From assembly GCF_900302445.1 (NCBI RefSeq), contig NZ_ONZF01000017.1, positions 1 through 47,566 of the forward strand: 47,566 nucleotides of DNA, in the 5' to 3' direction. Both the position numbers and the translations under genes were made by a program. The DNA comes from Palleronia abyssalis (lineage in GTDB: Bacteria > Pseudomonadota > Alphaproteobacteria > Rhodobacterales > Rhodobacteraceae). Below are positions 1 to 5,940 of this stretch, piece after piece; the first letter of the stretch is position 1, and every line of letters begins with the position of its first letter. A model generated the notes under the pieces. That model worked only from the letters and a program-made list of their open reading frames with translations, was not told where the DNA came from and made no database searches.

Positions 1-127
1 GAACCCTCGTCAGGCCCTTCCCACACTGGCCTCGCGTTTGGACCATATAGTCATTTGTCTAAATGGGCCAGCCACGCCCCAAGCCGACTCATCGAATTAG
101 GCTCGCTTGCCCATCTGAGGATGACAA
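1..127. repeat. Terminal direct repeat, left copy (circular overlap)
   Basis: Bases 1-127 are identical to bases 47440-47566. An exact end repeat of this length is what an assembler leaves when a circular molecule is written out linearly, so the window is a closed circle of about 47,439 bp and not a linear element with real terminal repeats. The stretch lies between the resolvase gene and the secreted-protein gene at 181. Confidence 0.93.
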
Positions 128-131
128 ACTA
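20..131. promoter_or_regulatory. Intergenic region between resolvase and first gene; possible res site
   Basis: This AT-richer intergenic stretch lies directly upstream of the divergent serine resolvase gene (47422 leftwards). Between 41 and 66 it holds CCAT and ATGG arms around TCATTTGTC, and a GACAAA element in the opposite orientation occurs near 123. Serine resolvases usually bind paired imperfect inverted repeats next to their own gene, so this is the natural place for the crossover site and the resolvase promoter. The subsites are inferred from position and weak symmetry only. Confidence 0.35.
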
Positions 132-141
132 ACAATATTGT
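132..141. promoter_or_regulatory. Perfect 10-bp palindrome ACAATATTGT (copy 1)
   Basis: The perfect palindrome ACAATATTGT lies 39 bp before the ATG at 181. A second exact copy is at 46419-46428, upstream of the gene that opens the virB region. Two identical palindromes in promoter positions suggest a shared operator. The binding protein is unknown. Confidence 0.4.
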
Positions 142-180
142 GGCAGGTGTTTCCTGATCCCTCAGAGGAGGCCCGATCCA

Positions 181-932
181 TGCTGTCCAAACTCAGGACC
201 ACAGCCCTTGCAGCCGTCGCGGGCGCAGCGGCCGTCTCGGCCCAGCCCGCTCAAGCTCAGTCTTACCCTATCGACTGCGCGATCCTGCTTTGCCTATCCC
301 ACGGCTGGCCGGCGTCCGCGCCGTGTGCCGCCGCCAAGGCCGAGTTCGTTCGCCGGATCACGCCGTGGCCGGTCGAGCCGCCCCTTCAAATCTGGCACTG
401 TCCAATGGGAGGCGGCGTCCAGTTGCAGAGCGCCCCTGCACGGAGCCCGTGGCTGGATAACCCCGTGATCGACGCGGAAACCGATCCGCACCCTTTACCA
501 GCCGACTCCGCCACTCCCGAAGCGGTCCCGGCGGTTTTCCGCAACTTGGGCGGCGATGACTTCGAGCCCACCGATCTTCTGCACTTCGTACAAGACTACA
601 CGGACGGAGATGGGCGCGCAGACATCGACATCAGCGGCCCGACCTTCGACTATGTGCGCTCGATCCGCGTCTACAGCGTTGAGCGCCTGCGCCAGCGTGA
701 GGTCGGTCGGGACGGAGACGAGTATTGCCGCAGGTCCGAAAGCGTCCGTCTCGGCACTTATGGCGAACAGGGGTCCTTCTCGTGGCACGGCGCCGATCCT
801 AGCGATCTTCCGGATGCTTTCGTTGGTGACGAGAGGTGGGGGGACCACTGCCCGACCGTTTCCGTCCGCGCGGTCTTCGTGGACTGGCGCGATTACCAAG
901 GCAACTACGGCTTCGAGCAGGTGAATTACTAG
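181..932 (+). CDS. Secreted conserved hypothetical protein, possibly transfer-associated
   Basis: A 250-residue protein. I chose the ATG at 181 because a strong AGAGGAGG ribosome site lies just upstream and the first 28 residues form a typical Sec signal peptide (basic MLSKLR, alanine-rich core, cut near AQAQ-S). A longer reading from 63 would bury that signal. The mature start has the pattern YPIDCAILLCL followed by WPASAPC, a cysteine-bearing motif that resembles the short periplasmic KikA/TrbM-like proteins of conjugative plasmids. The region that follows, with WPVEPPLQIW, is conserved in my memory of Rhodobacteraceae plasmid proteins. The C-terminal half has no domain I recognise. It stands alone, with the palindrome ACAATATTGT upstream that is shared with the virB side. 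A periplasmic role in transfer is inference. Confidence 0.75.
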
Positions 933-1247
933 GCTTTGTGCCCGTGACGGGCGTGCAACCCTAGAATTGCGACACCCTCCGAAACCCTGTATGCCTTATC
1001 ACATAATAGTGCGGCCAGAGAGTCGCAGGCAAAGGAGCAGTAATATCCGCACAAAGTAAAGCCCCCGCGACGGCGGCAACCATCACGGGGGGGCTATAGA
1101 GCCAGGGTCGGCAAACCCAGCTAACCTATCTGTCAGGTTCGGTTCTATCAGCTCCCCTACATCGCAGGCAAGCGAAAAACGCACTTGTGCGAACCACCCC
1201 GCTTTGTCTGTCGCCGCCTCGCTCCAACAGCAGCGAGAACCGAACCA
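933..1247. other. Intergenic control region upstream of repC
   Basis: I see no protein gene in these 315 bases. The region holds the strong hairpin described separately at 1051-1095 and a small inverted repeat (AACCT, 7-nt loop, AGGTT) near 1124-1140. In RepC-type replicons the space before repC carries the copy-control antisense RNA, so this is the expected site of incompatibility control. Confidence 0.45.
1051..1095 (-). ncRNA. Terminator of a candidate RepC copy-control antisense RNA
   Basis: On the minus strand AGCCCCCC and the complementary GGGGGCT arm (1060-1095) form a long GC-rich stem that is followed by CTTTACTTT. That is the shape of the intrinsic terminator that ends the counter-transcribed RNA (incompatibility RNA) between repB and repC in repABC plasmids. 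Here it lies about 150-190 bp before the repC start codon, which fits. The 5' end and promoter of the RNA are not assigned. Confidence 0.5.
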
Positions 1248-2492
1248 ATGCAGGCAGCACACCTATATTCCGTGGCTCCGTCAGAGCCTCGACAACCTAT
1301 CCTTCCGACCGGCATGGAGCGCGACGGCTTCGTCGCCTTGGTCGATACCATCGCCCCGCTTCTCGGGGTCGGGAACGCGGCGCTCAGCACGTTCCGCACC
1401 ATGATCGCCATGACCAAGCCGAGCGCCTTCAAGGGCGGCTCTCAAGAGCCGTGTTGCTACGCCAGTCAATGCGAGATCGCGCACAAGCGCATGGTGAACC
1501 CCTCGCGCATTCGCGCCCATGAGCGTGAGCTTGAGGCCGCAGGACTCATCGAGCGCCGCACTATGGCAAACGGTGCCCGCTCCGGTTTCGCCGGATGCGG
1601 CGTCTACTTCACACGCGCCATTGCCCGCGTTCACGACTTCCTAGCCATGCGCGACCAGCTCGAAGCGGAGCGCCGCACACACACGACCCTCCGGGGCCTG
1701 CGCAGCGTCCACAAGCGCCACATCAAGGCGGCGCTGTCCGACCTGATCGACGCTCTAGGCGTCACGGCAGAAGTTCAGGCGCTCATCGACGCCTATCAGA
1801 GCTGGCCGGACGCAGACGCGCTTCATCGGCTCCCGCTGGCTGATCTCGAAGCCCATGTCGAAGAGGCGGACAAGCTGTGCACAAGTGCCTACGATCTTCT
1901 AACTAACGTGCCAGAATCGAGCGGTCGACCGGCCGAAAACGAGCGGTCCTATATACAAGATACGAGCCAAGATTCTAATAATGTAACTTGTAACGCTCAC
2001 GCGATCGTGCGGAGCGCGGGCAAGCCCGCGCACTCAGATTCAGTAGATGCACCGCCTACCGGCGGCGCATCATACAATGAAAAAAAGGATGGACGGGGAG
2101 CGACCGAGCGCAACACCGAATATCTCGCCAAGCTCACCCCGCAGCAGCTCTACCGGCTATGCTCCGAAGAAATGCAGCTCTACATCGACGGCCGAGTAGG
2201 GGCAGGCTATCCCTTCGACCTCCGCGCTTTCGAGATCGCCGCAGAAATGCGAGTGCCAGAGCTTGGGATCAGTCCGAGCGCCTGGGCCAAAGCGAGAGAC
2301 GAACTACAAGGCGGCGCGGCCACTCTCGCAGTCCTCATCATCGACGCGAAGACGACCGGCCCCCGGCCTCAAGTCAAATCGCCCGGCGGCTATCTGCGCG
2401 GCATGATCGCGAAGCATCGAGAAGGATCGCTTAACCTTGTCGGCGGCCTCATCGGCCTTTCGCAGCGACACATCGAGCAAGCAGACGCATGA
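1248..2492 (+). CDS. repC: RepC-family plasmid replication initiator
   Basis: A 414-residue initiator that binds and opens the plasmid origin. The ATG at 1248 is chosen; a TTG 63 bp upstream would only add a basic tail. Residues about 25-140 match the RepC winged-helix region (FVALVDTIAPLLGVG, then a helix-turn-helix reading AHERELEAAGLIERR). A linker of low complexity follows. The C-terminus carries the RP-C C-domain signature SPGGYLRGMIAKHREGSLNL. No repA or repB lies beside it, so this is a solitary repC, a replicon type described in Rhodobacterales. An AT-rich patch inside the gene is the likely origin. Control is probably by the antisense RNA upstream. Family assignment is firm; the start is less so because no strong ribosome site is visible. 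Confidence 0.87.
   Translation: MQAAHLYSVAPSEPRQPILPTGMERDGFVALVDTIAPLLGVGNAALSTFRTMIAMTKPSAFKGGSQEPCCYASQCEIAHKRMVNPSRIRAHERELEAAGLIERRTMANGARSGFAGCGVYFTRAIARVHDFLAMRDQLEAERRTHTTLRGLRSVHKRHIKAALSDLIDALGVTAEVQALIDAYQSWPDADALHRLPLADLEAHVEEADKLCTSAYDLLTNVPESSGRPAENERSYIQDTSQDSNNVTCNAHAIVRSAGKPAHSDSVDAPPTGGASYNEKKDGRGATERNTEYLAKLTPQQLYRLCSEEMQLYIDGRVGAGYPFDLRAFEIAAEMRVPELGISPSAWAKARDELQGGAATLAVLIIDAKTTGPRPQVKSPGGYLRGMIAKHREGSLNLVGGLIGLSQRHIEQADA
1949..1993. other. AT-rich island inside repC, candidate replication origin
   Basis: Within otherwise GC-rich repC this stretch is strongly AT-rich and encodes the protein linker (around SYIQDTSQDSNNVT). In repABC plasmids the origin has been mapped to an AT-rich block inside repC, so this is the best candidate oriV. 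It is flanked by the inverted hexamer-like elements GAGCGGTC, which occur twice just upstream. Confidence 0.5.
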
Positions 2493-2524
2493 GCCCTTCC
2501 CCGGCATCGCCACCTCCCAGGAAC

Positions 2525-2555
2525 AAAAAAAGGCCGGAACCTCGCGGTCCCGGCC
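2525..2555 (-). terminator. Intrinsic terminator, minus strand
   Basis: GGCCGGGA pairs with TTCCGGCC (one G-T pair) on the minus strand and is followed by seven T. It could end leftward transcripts from the small genes at 2860-3261 before they run into repC. Confidence 0.6.
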
Positions 2556-2638
2556 CGGTGCTATCACCTTTCGCGGCCATCGGCGTCCCCGCCTGTTCCG
2601 CACCTTTGACAATACTGCAACGTTGCGCCGGATCAACC

Positions 2639-2700
2639 CCCATCATCTTTCCCAAAATACCCTCTGGGGAAAGCGCGGTAGCGCTTTTAGGGCAGACAGC
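2639..2700 (+). repeat. Rhodobacteraceae-type intergenic motif (copy 1) with repC terminator
   Basis: The stretch opens with CCATCATCTTTCC, an AAAATA box and a CCTCTGGGG block. It then has the perfect hairpin AAAGCGC-GGTA-GCGCTTT (2670-2687) followed by T, and a GGGC..GCCC tail. The same arrangement recurs at 20935-21000 behind another gene. I know this CATCTTTCC..AAAATA..GGGG pattern as a frequent 3'-end element in Rhodobacteraceae genomes. The hairpin probably ends the repC message. Confidence 0.6.
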
Positions 2701-2714
2701 CCCCATGAATAAAA

Positions 2715-2743
2715 TTGTAATATTGTCCGGCGCCAAGTATTGT
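2715..2743 (+). promoter_or_regulatory. Candidate promoter of a small RNA
   Basis: TTGTAA at 2715-2720 and TATTGT at 2738-2743 are separated by exactly 17 bp, a good sigma-70-like arrangement. A start near 2750 would produce a transcript ending at the intrinsic terminator at 2820-2850. Confidence 0.4.
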
Positions 2744-2749
2744 TTCGGA

Positions 2750-2850
2750 AAGGCTGGTCGTTGTTTCGAGCCTTGCCTTGATGCATTCTCCCGATCTCTT
2801 CGTGGTGAAGAGGCACTTCGGCTCCCTTGCTCCGGCGGGGGGCCTTTTTT
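2750..2850 (+). ncRNA. Candidate small RNA of about 100 nt
   Basis: Between a 17-bp-spaced promoter and a clear intrinsic terminator lies a stretch without a convincing reading frame. It can fold into GGCT..AGCC near its 5' end, a perfect stem CTCTTC-GTGGT-GAAGAG (2796-2812), and the terminal stem GGCTCCC with GGGGGCC (2820-2844) followed by six T (2845-2850). It lies downstream of repC and convergent with two small minus-strand genes, so a role in plasmid control or antisense to those genes is possible. There is no experimental support. Confidence 0.4.
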
Positions 2851-2859
2851 CGTGCCGAT

Positions 2860-3087
2860 CTAAGTCCCGACCGAGCTTTCGCCGGGGGTCTCAAGCTCGC
2901 TGATCTCGGCCCGCGTCGTTTCCAGCTTGTGCAGGGATTCCAGGATGGTGCCGGGGATGAAAAAGACCGATGAGAAGGCGATCAGGCCGATGAAGACCTT
3001 CTGCGTCCTGTCGGAAACGATGTGGCTCAAAGCCAGGCCCAAGCCCATTGCGGCGAAAGTTCCGACGACAAAAGCGATCAGCATCAT
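2860..3087 (-). CDS. Small membrane protein, function unknown
   Basis: A 75-residue protein (ATG at 3087; a GTG one codon upstream is also possible). It has two hydrophobic segments, about residues 1-20 (MMLIAFVVGTFAAMGLGLAL) and 29-47 (VFIGLIAFSSVFFIPGTI), and a charged C-terminal tail with a short heptad-like stretch LHKLETTRAEISELE. It begins 24 bases after the stop of the 49-residue frame at 3112-3261, which suggests a two-gene unit. I do not recognise a family. Toxin, holin-like or regulator functions cannot be told apart from sequence alone. Confidence 0.5.
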   Translation of the reverse strand: MMLIAFVVGTFAAMGLGLALSHIVSDRTQKVFIGLIAFSSVFFIPGTILESLHKLETTRAEISELETPGESSVGT

Positions 3088-3111
3088 CACGCACCATGCG
3101 GCGAAGCCCCA

Positions 3112-3261
3112 TTATCCCATCATCGCGCCGTAGACCCCGGCCTTCATCGCTTTGACATAGGCCGCAGCCAGTCCCGTGAGAGCGAGGGCGAAGTCGCTCA
3201 TTCCCCTGCGATAGCCATCGGCCACCGGGTTGTGCGCGCCATTGTTGTTGGTTTCGGTCAT
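3112..3261 (-). CDS. Small 49-residue protein, function unknown
   Basis: This short frame starts with ATG at 3261 behind GAGAGGG, a fair ribosome site. It begins MTETNNNGAHNPVADGYRRG and ends in an alanine-rich, weakly hydrophobic helix with AAAYVKAMKAGVYGAMMG. The polar start and the helix-only end suggest a small peripheral or inner-membrane peptide. The gene just downstream encodes a two-helix membrane protein, so the two may act together. No family is recognised and coding is judged from the ribosome site and the composition only. Confidence 0.45.
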   Translation of the reverse strand: MTETNNNGAHNPVADGYRRGMSDFALALTGLAAAYVKAMKAGVYGAMMG

Positions 3262-3334
3262 GCTCGACCCTCTCTTGTTTTCGAGTGTCCTGAGAAGGAT
3301 ATGGACTCTTTGTGAAAACCAGAAATCGAGAGGT

Positions 3335-3354
3335 GCCCGGCCTTGGGGCCGGGC
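3335..3354. repeat. Perfect 8-bp inverted repeat
   Basis: GCCCGGCC and GGCCGGGC flank a 4-nt loop TTGG. It lies in the gap between the defence operon end (3529) and the small genes. No T run follows on either strand, so it is a weak or factor-dependent terminator at best. Confidence 0.4.
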
Positions 3355-3431
3355 GGTTGGCCCGACCTTCCCACAGGACTCCTCGCTTACCTTCGCTCTA
3401 TGGGGGGCGCGTCCAGCTCGTCGCCTGCATG

Positions 3432-3453
3432 GCGCGAGGCTGACGCCTCGCGC
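3432..3453. repeat. Perfect 9-bp inverted repeat after the defence operon
   Basis: GCGCGAGGC-TGAC-GCCTCGCGC forms a perfect 9-bp stem with a 4-nt loop, 76 bp beyond the DUF6527 stop. It probably stabilises or ends the long leftward message; no T run is visible. Confidence 0.45.
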
Positions 3454-3528
3454 TGGAAAGCTCGGGCGGGGCGCGTCGAAGGTTTGCCGAGAGTCGGCTT
3501 AGTGAGCCCTTCGGAGAGTGTCCGTCGC

Positions 3529-3966
3529 TTATTTTCTGCCGAATATCTGGGTCCAGAGACGGCGCCAGAAACCCAGCTCATTCGTGGGCAGAGCAGGCTC
3601 TGCCTGAGGCTCAACGTTCGGCGACTGGCCGTAAAAGCGCGCCTTGGACATTCGGTCCCGACGGCGCTCAGCTTCGACCTGCTCGTCACTCCAAGGGCCG
3701 GCTTCTTTAACCTTGCCCCGGTCGATAACATAGTGTGACCGGCATTTCAGGGTCCAGTTGCCGATCGACGGCCGAAGCGAAATGGTCTCGCCATCGAACG
3801 TCATCTTCCAGTCCGTAGGCGTGAAAGGCGCGACGACCTCCTCGCCGCAACCACAGCAGCACGTGTGGGCTGAGGTCGCGTATTCCATCGAAACGTATAG
3901 TACACCGGGCTGAAGTCGTTCAGGGATGTGCTCGACAAAACGATGTTCAAGTCGCTTGTGCCGCAT
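3529..3966 (-). CDS. DUF6527-family protein of a ubiquitin-like conjugation operon
   Basis: A 145-residue protein, ATG at 3966 (a GTG lies one codon before). It overlaps the stop of the E1-like gene, so translation is coupled. The cysteine cluster CCCGCG (about 37-42), the block TISLRPSIGNW and the following CRSHYVI are the hallmark of DUF6527. In bacterial ubiquitin-like operons this family takes the place where a processing or removing peptidase is found; I recall it being reported as a serine-type processing enzyme in Bub-type systems. The serines in RPSIG and CRSHY would then be candidates. The C-terminal 45 residues are basic and end in FWRRLWTQIFGRK, which could be a membrane-contact helix. 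There is no JAB peptidase in this operon. The enzymatic role is inference. Confidence 0.72.
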   Translation of the reverse strand: MRHKRLEHRFVEHIPERLQPGVLYVSMEYATSAHTCCCGCGEEVVAPFTPTDWKMTFDGETISLRPSIGNWTLKCRSHYVIDRGKVKEAGPWSDEQVEAERRRDRMSKARFYGQSPNVEPQAEPALPTNELGFWRRLWTQIFGRK

Positions 3967-5138
3967 CACTCAAGGTCTCCATTGATCAGCATGTTACCGT
4001 CGGTCGTGTAGGTGCAATGATGCTCGCCCTCGAGATCGCGATAGAACCCGCGGATCTTCTTCCATTTGGCGACTGCGAGGGCCGCATTCAGGGCGTTGAG
4101 CTCCGCCACCTGGATGTTGGAGGCGTAGACATCATTGGCGCCGCCGCCTACAAAGGAGATACGCTGGCGCGCATGGCCCCGCCTCTCCGGCGTACTAGCG
4201 GTCACCCGCAGGATACCGCCGAGCGACCCCTCATCGAGCTCGAGGCCCATACCGACATCGAGGAACGCCGCGCCGATCGTCTCGAGCTTCTCGACGATCA
4301 ACCGCTTCGCTTCGCCGGCATCTAGCGACAAGAACGCGAAGGTGACGCCGTCAAGGAGATGAAGATTGTCAGCTCCGAGCTCGACATCGTGCGCCTCGAT
4401 ATTGCGGTGCATCCGGCCGTAGATGCGCTTGAAATATTCGACCTTCTTCGGCGCCTCGCGAAGCTCCTCCAATGTCGGCGCGCCGGGTGCCCTAAAGGCG
4501 TTATGGGTCAGGAACTCGTCGCTGTCGAATAGCCTAATCTCCCTGACCGGGGTCTTGGCGACGAAGTCCAGAATGTAACCGCCGGTGCCGCCGCCGCCGA
4601 TGATGGCGACCCGCTCGTTCACGAGCCGCTCTGTTAGGACGCCGATGCCAACACGGTCGGAGGCGGTCTCAATGAAGTTGAAGACGCTATCCTCCTCCGG
4701 CTCCGGCTCGCGGAAGGTGCGGGGGGTCGCCCGAGGCTTCAGCACCGACGCCGGCCCGGCGATGATATTCGCGTAGCTCGTCATCTTGTGGTGGTAGTCC
4801 GAGTAACCGCCATCTGGCTTGCTCGAGAAGCTGTGCGTCGCTTTCAGCCCGTGGCCGAAATGGAAGGTCCTGGCTTGATGCGAGATCCCCTGGATAGGCG
4901 TCCCGTCAGCGCGGCAGGGAAAGTCGCCGTCCCAATGGACTACATGGGTGTCGGGTCGGCGCGTCGCATCGCCAGCCAGCGTGAGGCTCGAGATGAGTGT
5001 GCCGAAGCGCACTTCGCGCCGCGCATCGACGTAGGGCACTTCCCGCATGACGAGCTGACCGCCCTGCCGCAGGACGAAGTAGCCTTCGTCCCGCAGCAGC
5101 TTGAGGTCAGGACTACGACTGAACAGTTCGCGTGACAT
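3966..5138 (-). CDS. DUF6791-ThiF fusion: E2-like plus E1-like ubiquitin-activating protein
   Basis: A 390-residue protein. I chose ATG at 5138, which has an AGAGGA ribosome site and begins MSRELF; it overlaps the end of the ubiquitin-like gene by 26 bp. Residues about 10-140 match DUF6791, including THVVHWDGDFPC, where Cys75 could be an E2-like thiol. Residues 165-390 form a ThiF/E1 Rossmann fold: VAIIGGGGTGGY (177-188) binds ATP, LFDSD (204-208) holds the ribose aspartate, and T211-N213 follows. The protein would adenylate the C-terminus of the neighbouring ubiquitin-like protein. There are only two cysteines in the whole chain, Cys75 and Cys375, so the usual E1 cysteine in the crossover loop is absent. 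Confidence 0.8.
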   Translation of the reverse strand: MSRELFSRSPDLKLLRDEGYFVLRQGGQLVMREVPYVDARREVRFGTLISSLTLAGDATRRPDTHVVHWDGDFPCRADGTPIQGISHQARTFHFGHGLKATHSFSSKPDGGYSDYHHKMTSYANIIAGPASVLKPRATPRTFREPEPEEDSVFNFIETASDRVGIGVLTERLVNERVAIIGGGGTGGYILDFVAKTPVREIRLFDSDEFLTHNAFRAPGAPTLEELREAPKKVEYFKRIYGRMHRNIEAHDVELGADNLHLLDGVTFAFLSLDAGEAKRLIVEKLETIGAAFLDVGMGLELDEGSLGGILRVTASTPERRGHARQRISFVGGGANDVYASNIQVAELNALNAALAVAKWKKIRGFYRDLEGEHHCTYTTDGNMLINGDLE

Positions 5139-5859
5139 TGAACACCGTCCTCTTTTTCTTGACATCGACCGAGCCGCCAGCTCCGAGTTCACCGGCGTGC
5201 GGCGAGGAAGCCGCATGCCGGTATGTCATCGAGAAGACGACGTTCGGCTCATGCTGGCCCGGGAACGCGAGCTGGACGATCTGCTCGAACGTGACCGTGC
5301 GTGCGTTCACCGTGCGCGGCCGCGAATTGACGATGATCTCGAACGCCAGCCGCGCCGTGATAAACCGCTCGATGCCTGGCTCGGCCAAGTCGATCAGTTC
5401 GCCATTCTCGATCAGGCGATCTTCGCCCCCGGGGACATCGAGGAAGACACCCTCCCCTTCGCCGGGCTTTGCGAGGTTGTAGAGGATAGCGCTGCTGATG
5501 ACGGGTTTGCCCCAGCGCAGCTCGTCATCGTTCAAGGTGAGCTTGAAGTCCCGATCCGTCATGAAAGCTACGAACCGCTCGGCGCCATGCTCGCGCAGGT
5601 CGAAGGGTTCGTTCAATCTAACGTCCTCGAAGTCGCCCGAGGGCAGGATCGCGAACAGGCTGTATCCGTCCCGCGGGTCCAGGGCACCGGCCTCGAGCAA
5701 CTGACGGCCCAGAGGCACGGGATCGCTCACCTGACGAGACCGGAAATTGAGGTCGTCCTGCGCGAGGAGAAAGCGATACCCCCGCGCTGGACGCAGCGCC
5801 CGGCCTTCGCGCAGGGCGTCGCCGAGATCGTCGTAATCAAGAAGTTCTTCGGTATTCAT
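5113..5859 (-). CDS. Multiubiquitin-type protein, three ubiquitin-like repeats
   Basis: A 248-residue protein with ATG at 5859 behind AAGGAC. Three beta-grasp-like units can be traced: about 27-100 (ends DLREHGAERFVAF), 103-168 (ends DLAEPGIERFITA) and 170-248 (ends GGSVDVKKKRTVFNVTRT). The shared ends (ERF, VF) and the last block match the bacterial multiubiquitin family. Such proteins are substrates of a partner E1, here the next gene. The chain ends TVQS with no Gly-Gly, so it may need trimming, perhaps by the DUF6527 protein, or may use another acceptor chemistry. It follows the helicase gene by 81 bp. Family assignment is good; conjugation itself is inferred. Confidence 0.78.
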   Translation of the reverse strand: MNTEELLDYDDLGDALREGRALRPARGYRFLLAQDDLNFRSRQVSDPVPLGRQLLEAGALDPRDGYSLFAILPSGDFEDVRLNEPFDLREHGAERFVAFMTDRDFKLTLNDDELRWGKPVISSAILYNLAKPGEGEGVFLDVPGGEDRLIENGELIDLAEPGIERFITARLAFEIIVNSRPRTVNARTVTFEQIVQLAFPGQHEPNVVFSMTYRHAASSPHAGELGAGGSVDVKKKRTVFNVTRTVQS

Positions 5860-5940
5860 AAGATTGGGTCCTTAGGTTTTGCCGAGGCGGCGCCACGGCT
5901 CTAAGGGTCCAATCGGGGCGAGGAGGGCGGACCGGTAAGG

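Noticed and set aside
8-131. Standard Tn3-type res site
   Set aside because: I could not place three paired subsites with proper spacing, so only a possible res region is reported.
63-180. N-terminal extension of the first secreted protein
   Set aside because: It would hide a good signal peptide and ignores the strong AGAGGAGG before the ATG at 181.
495-899. Minus-strand frame of 134 residues inside the first gene
   Set aside because: It is antisense to a gene with signal peptide and ribosome site; high-GC DNA often leaves such open frames.
2489-2863. Frame of 124 residues that overlaps the repC stop by ATGA
   Set aside because: It runs through the repC terminator, the conserved intergenic motif and the small-RNA terminator, has a Pro/Arg-rich composition and no known motif.
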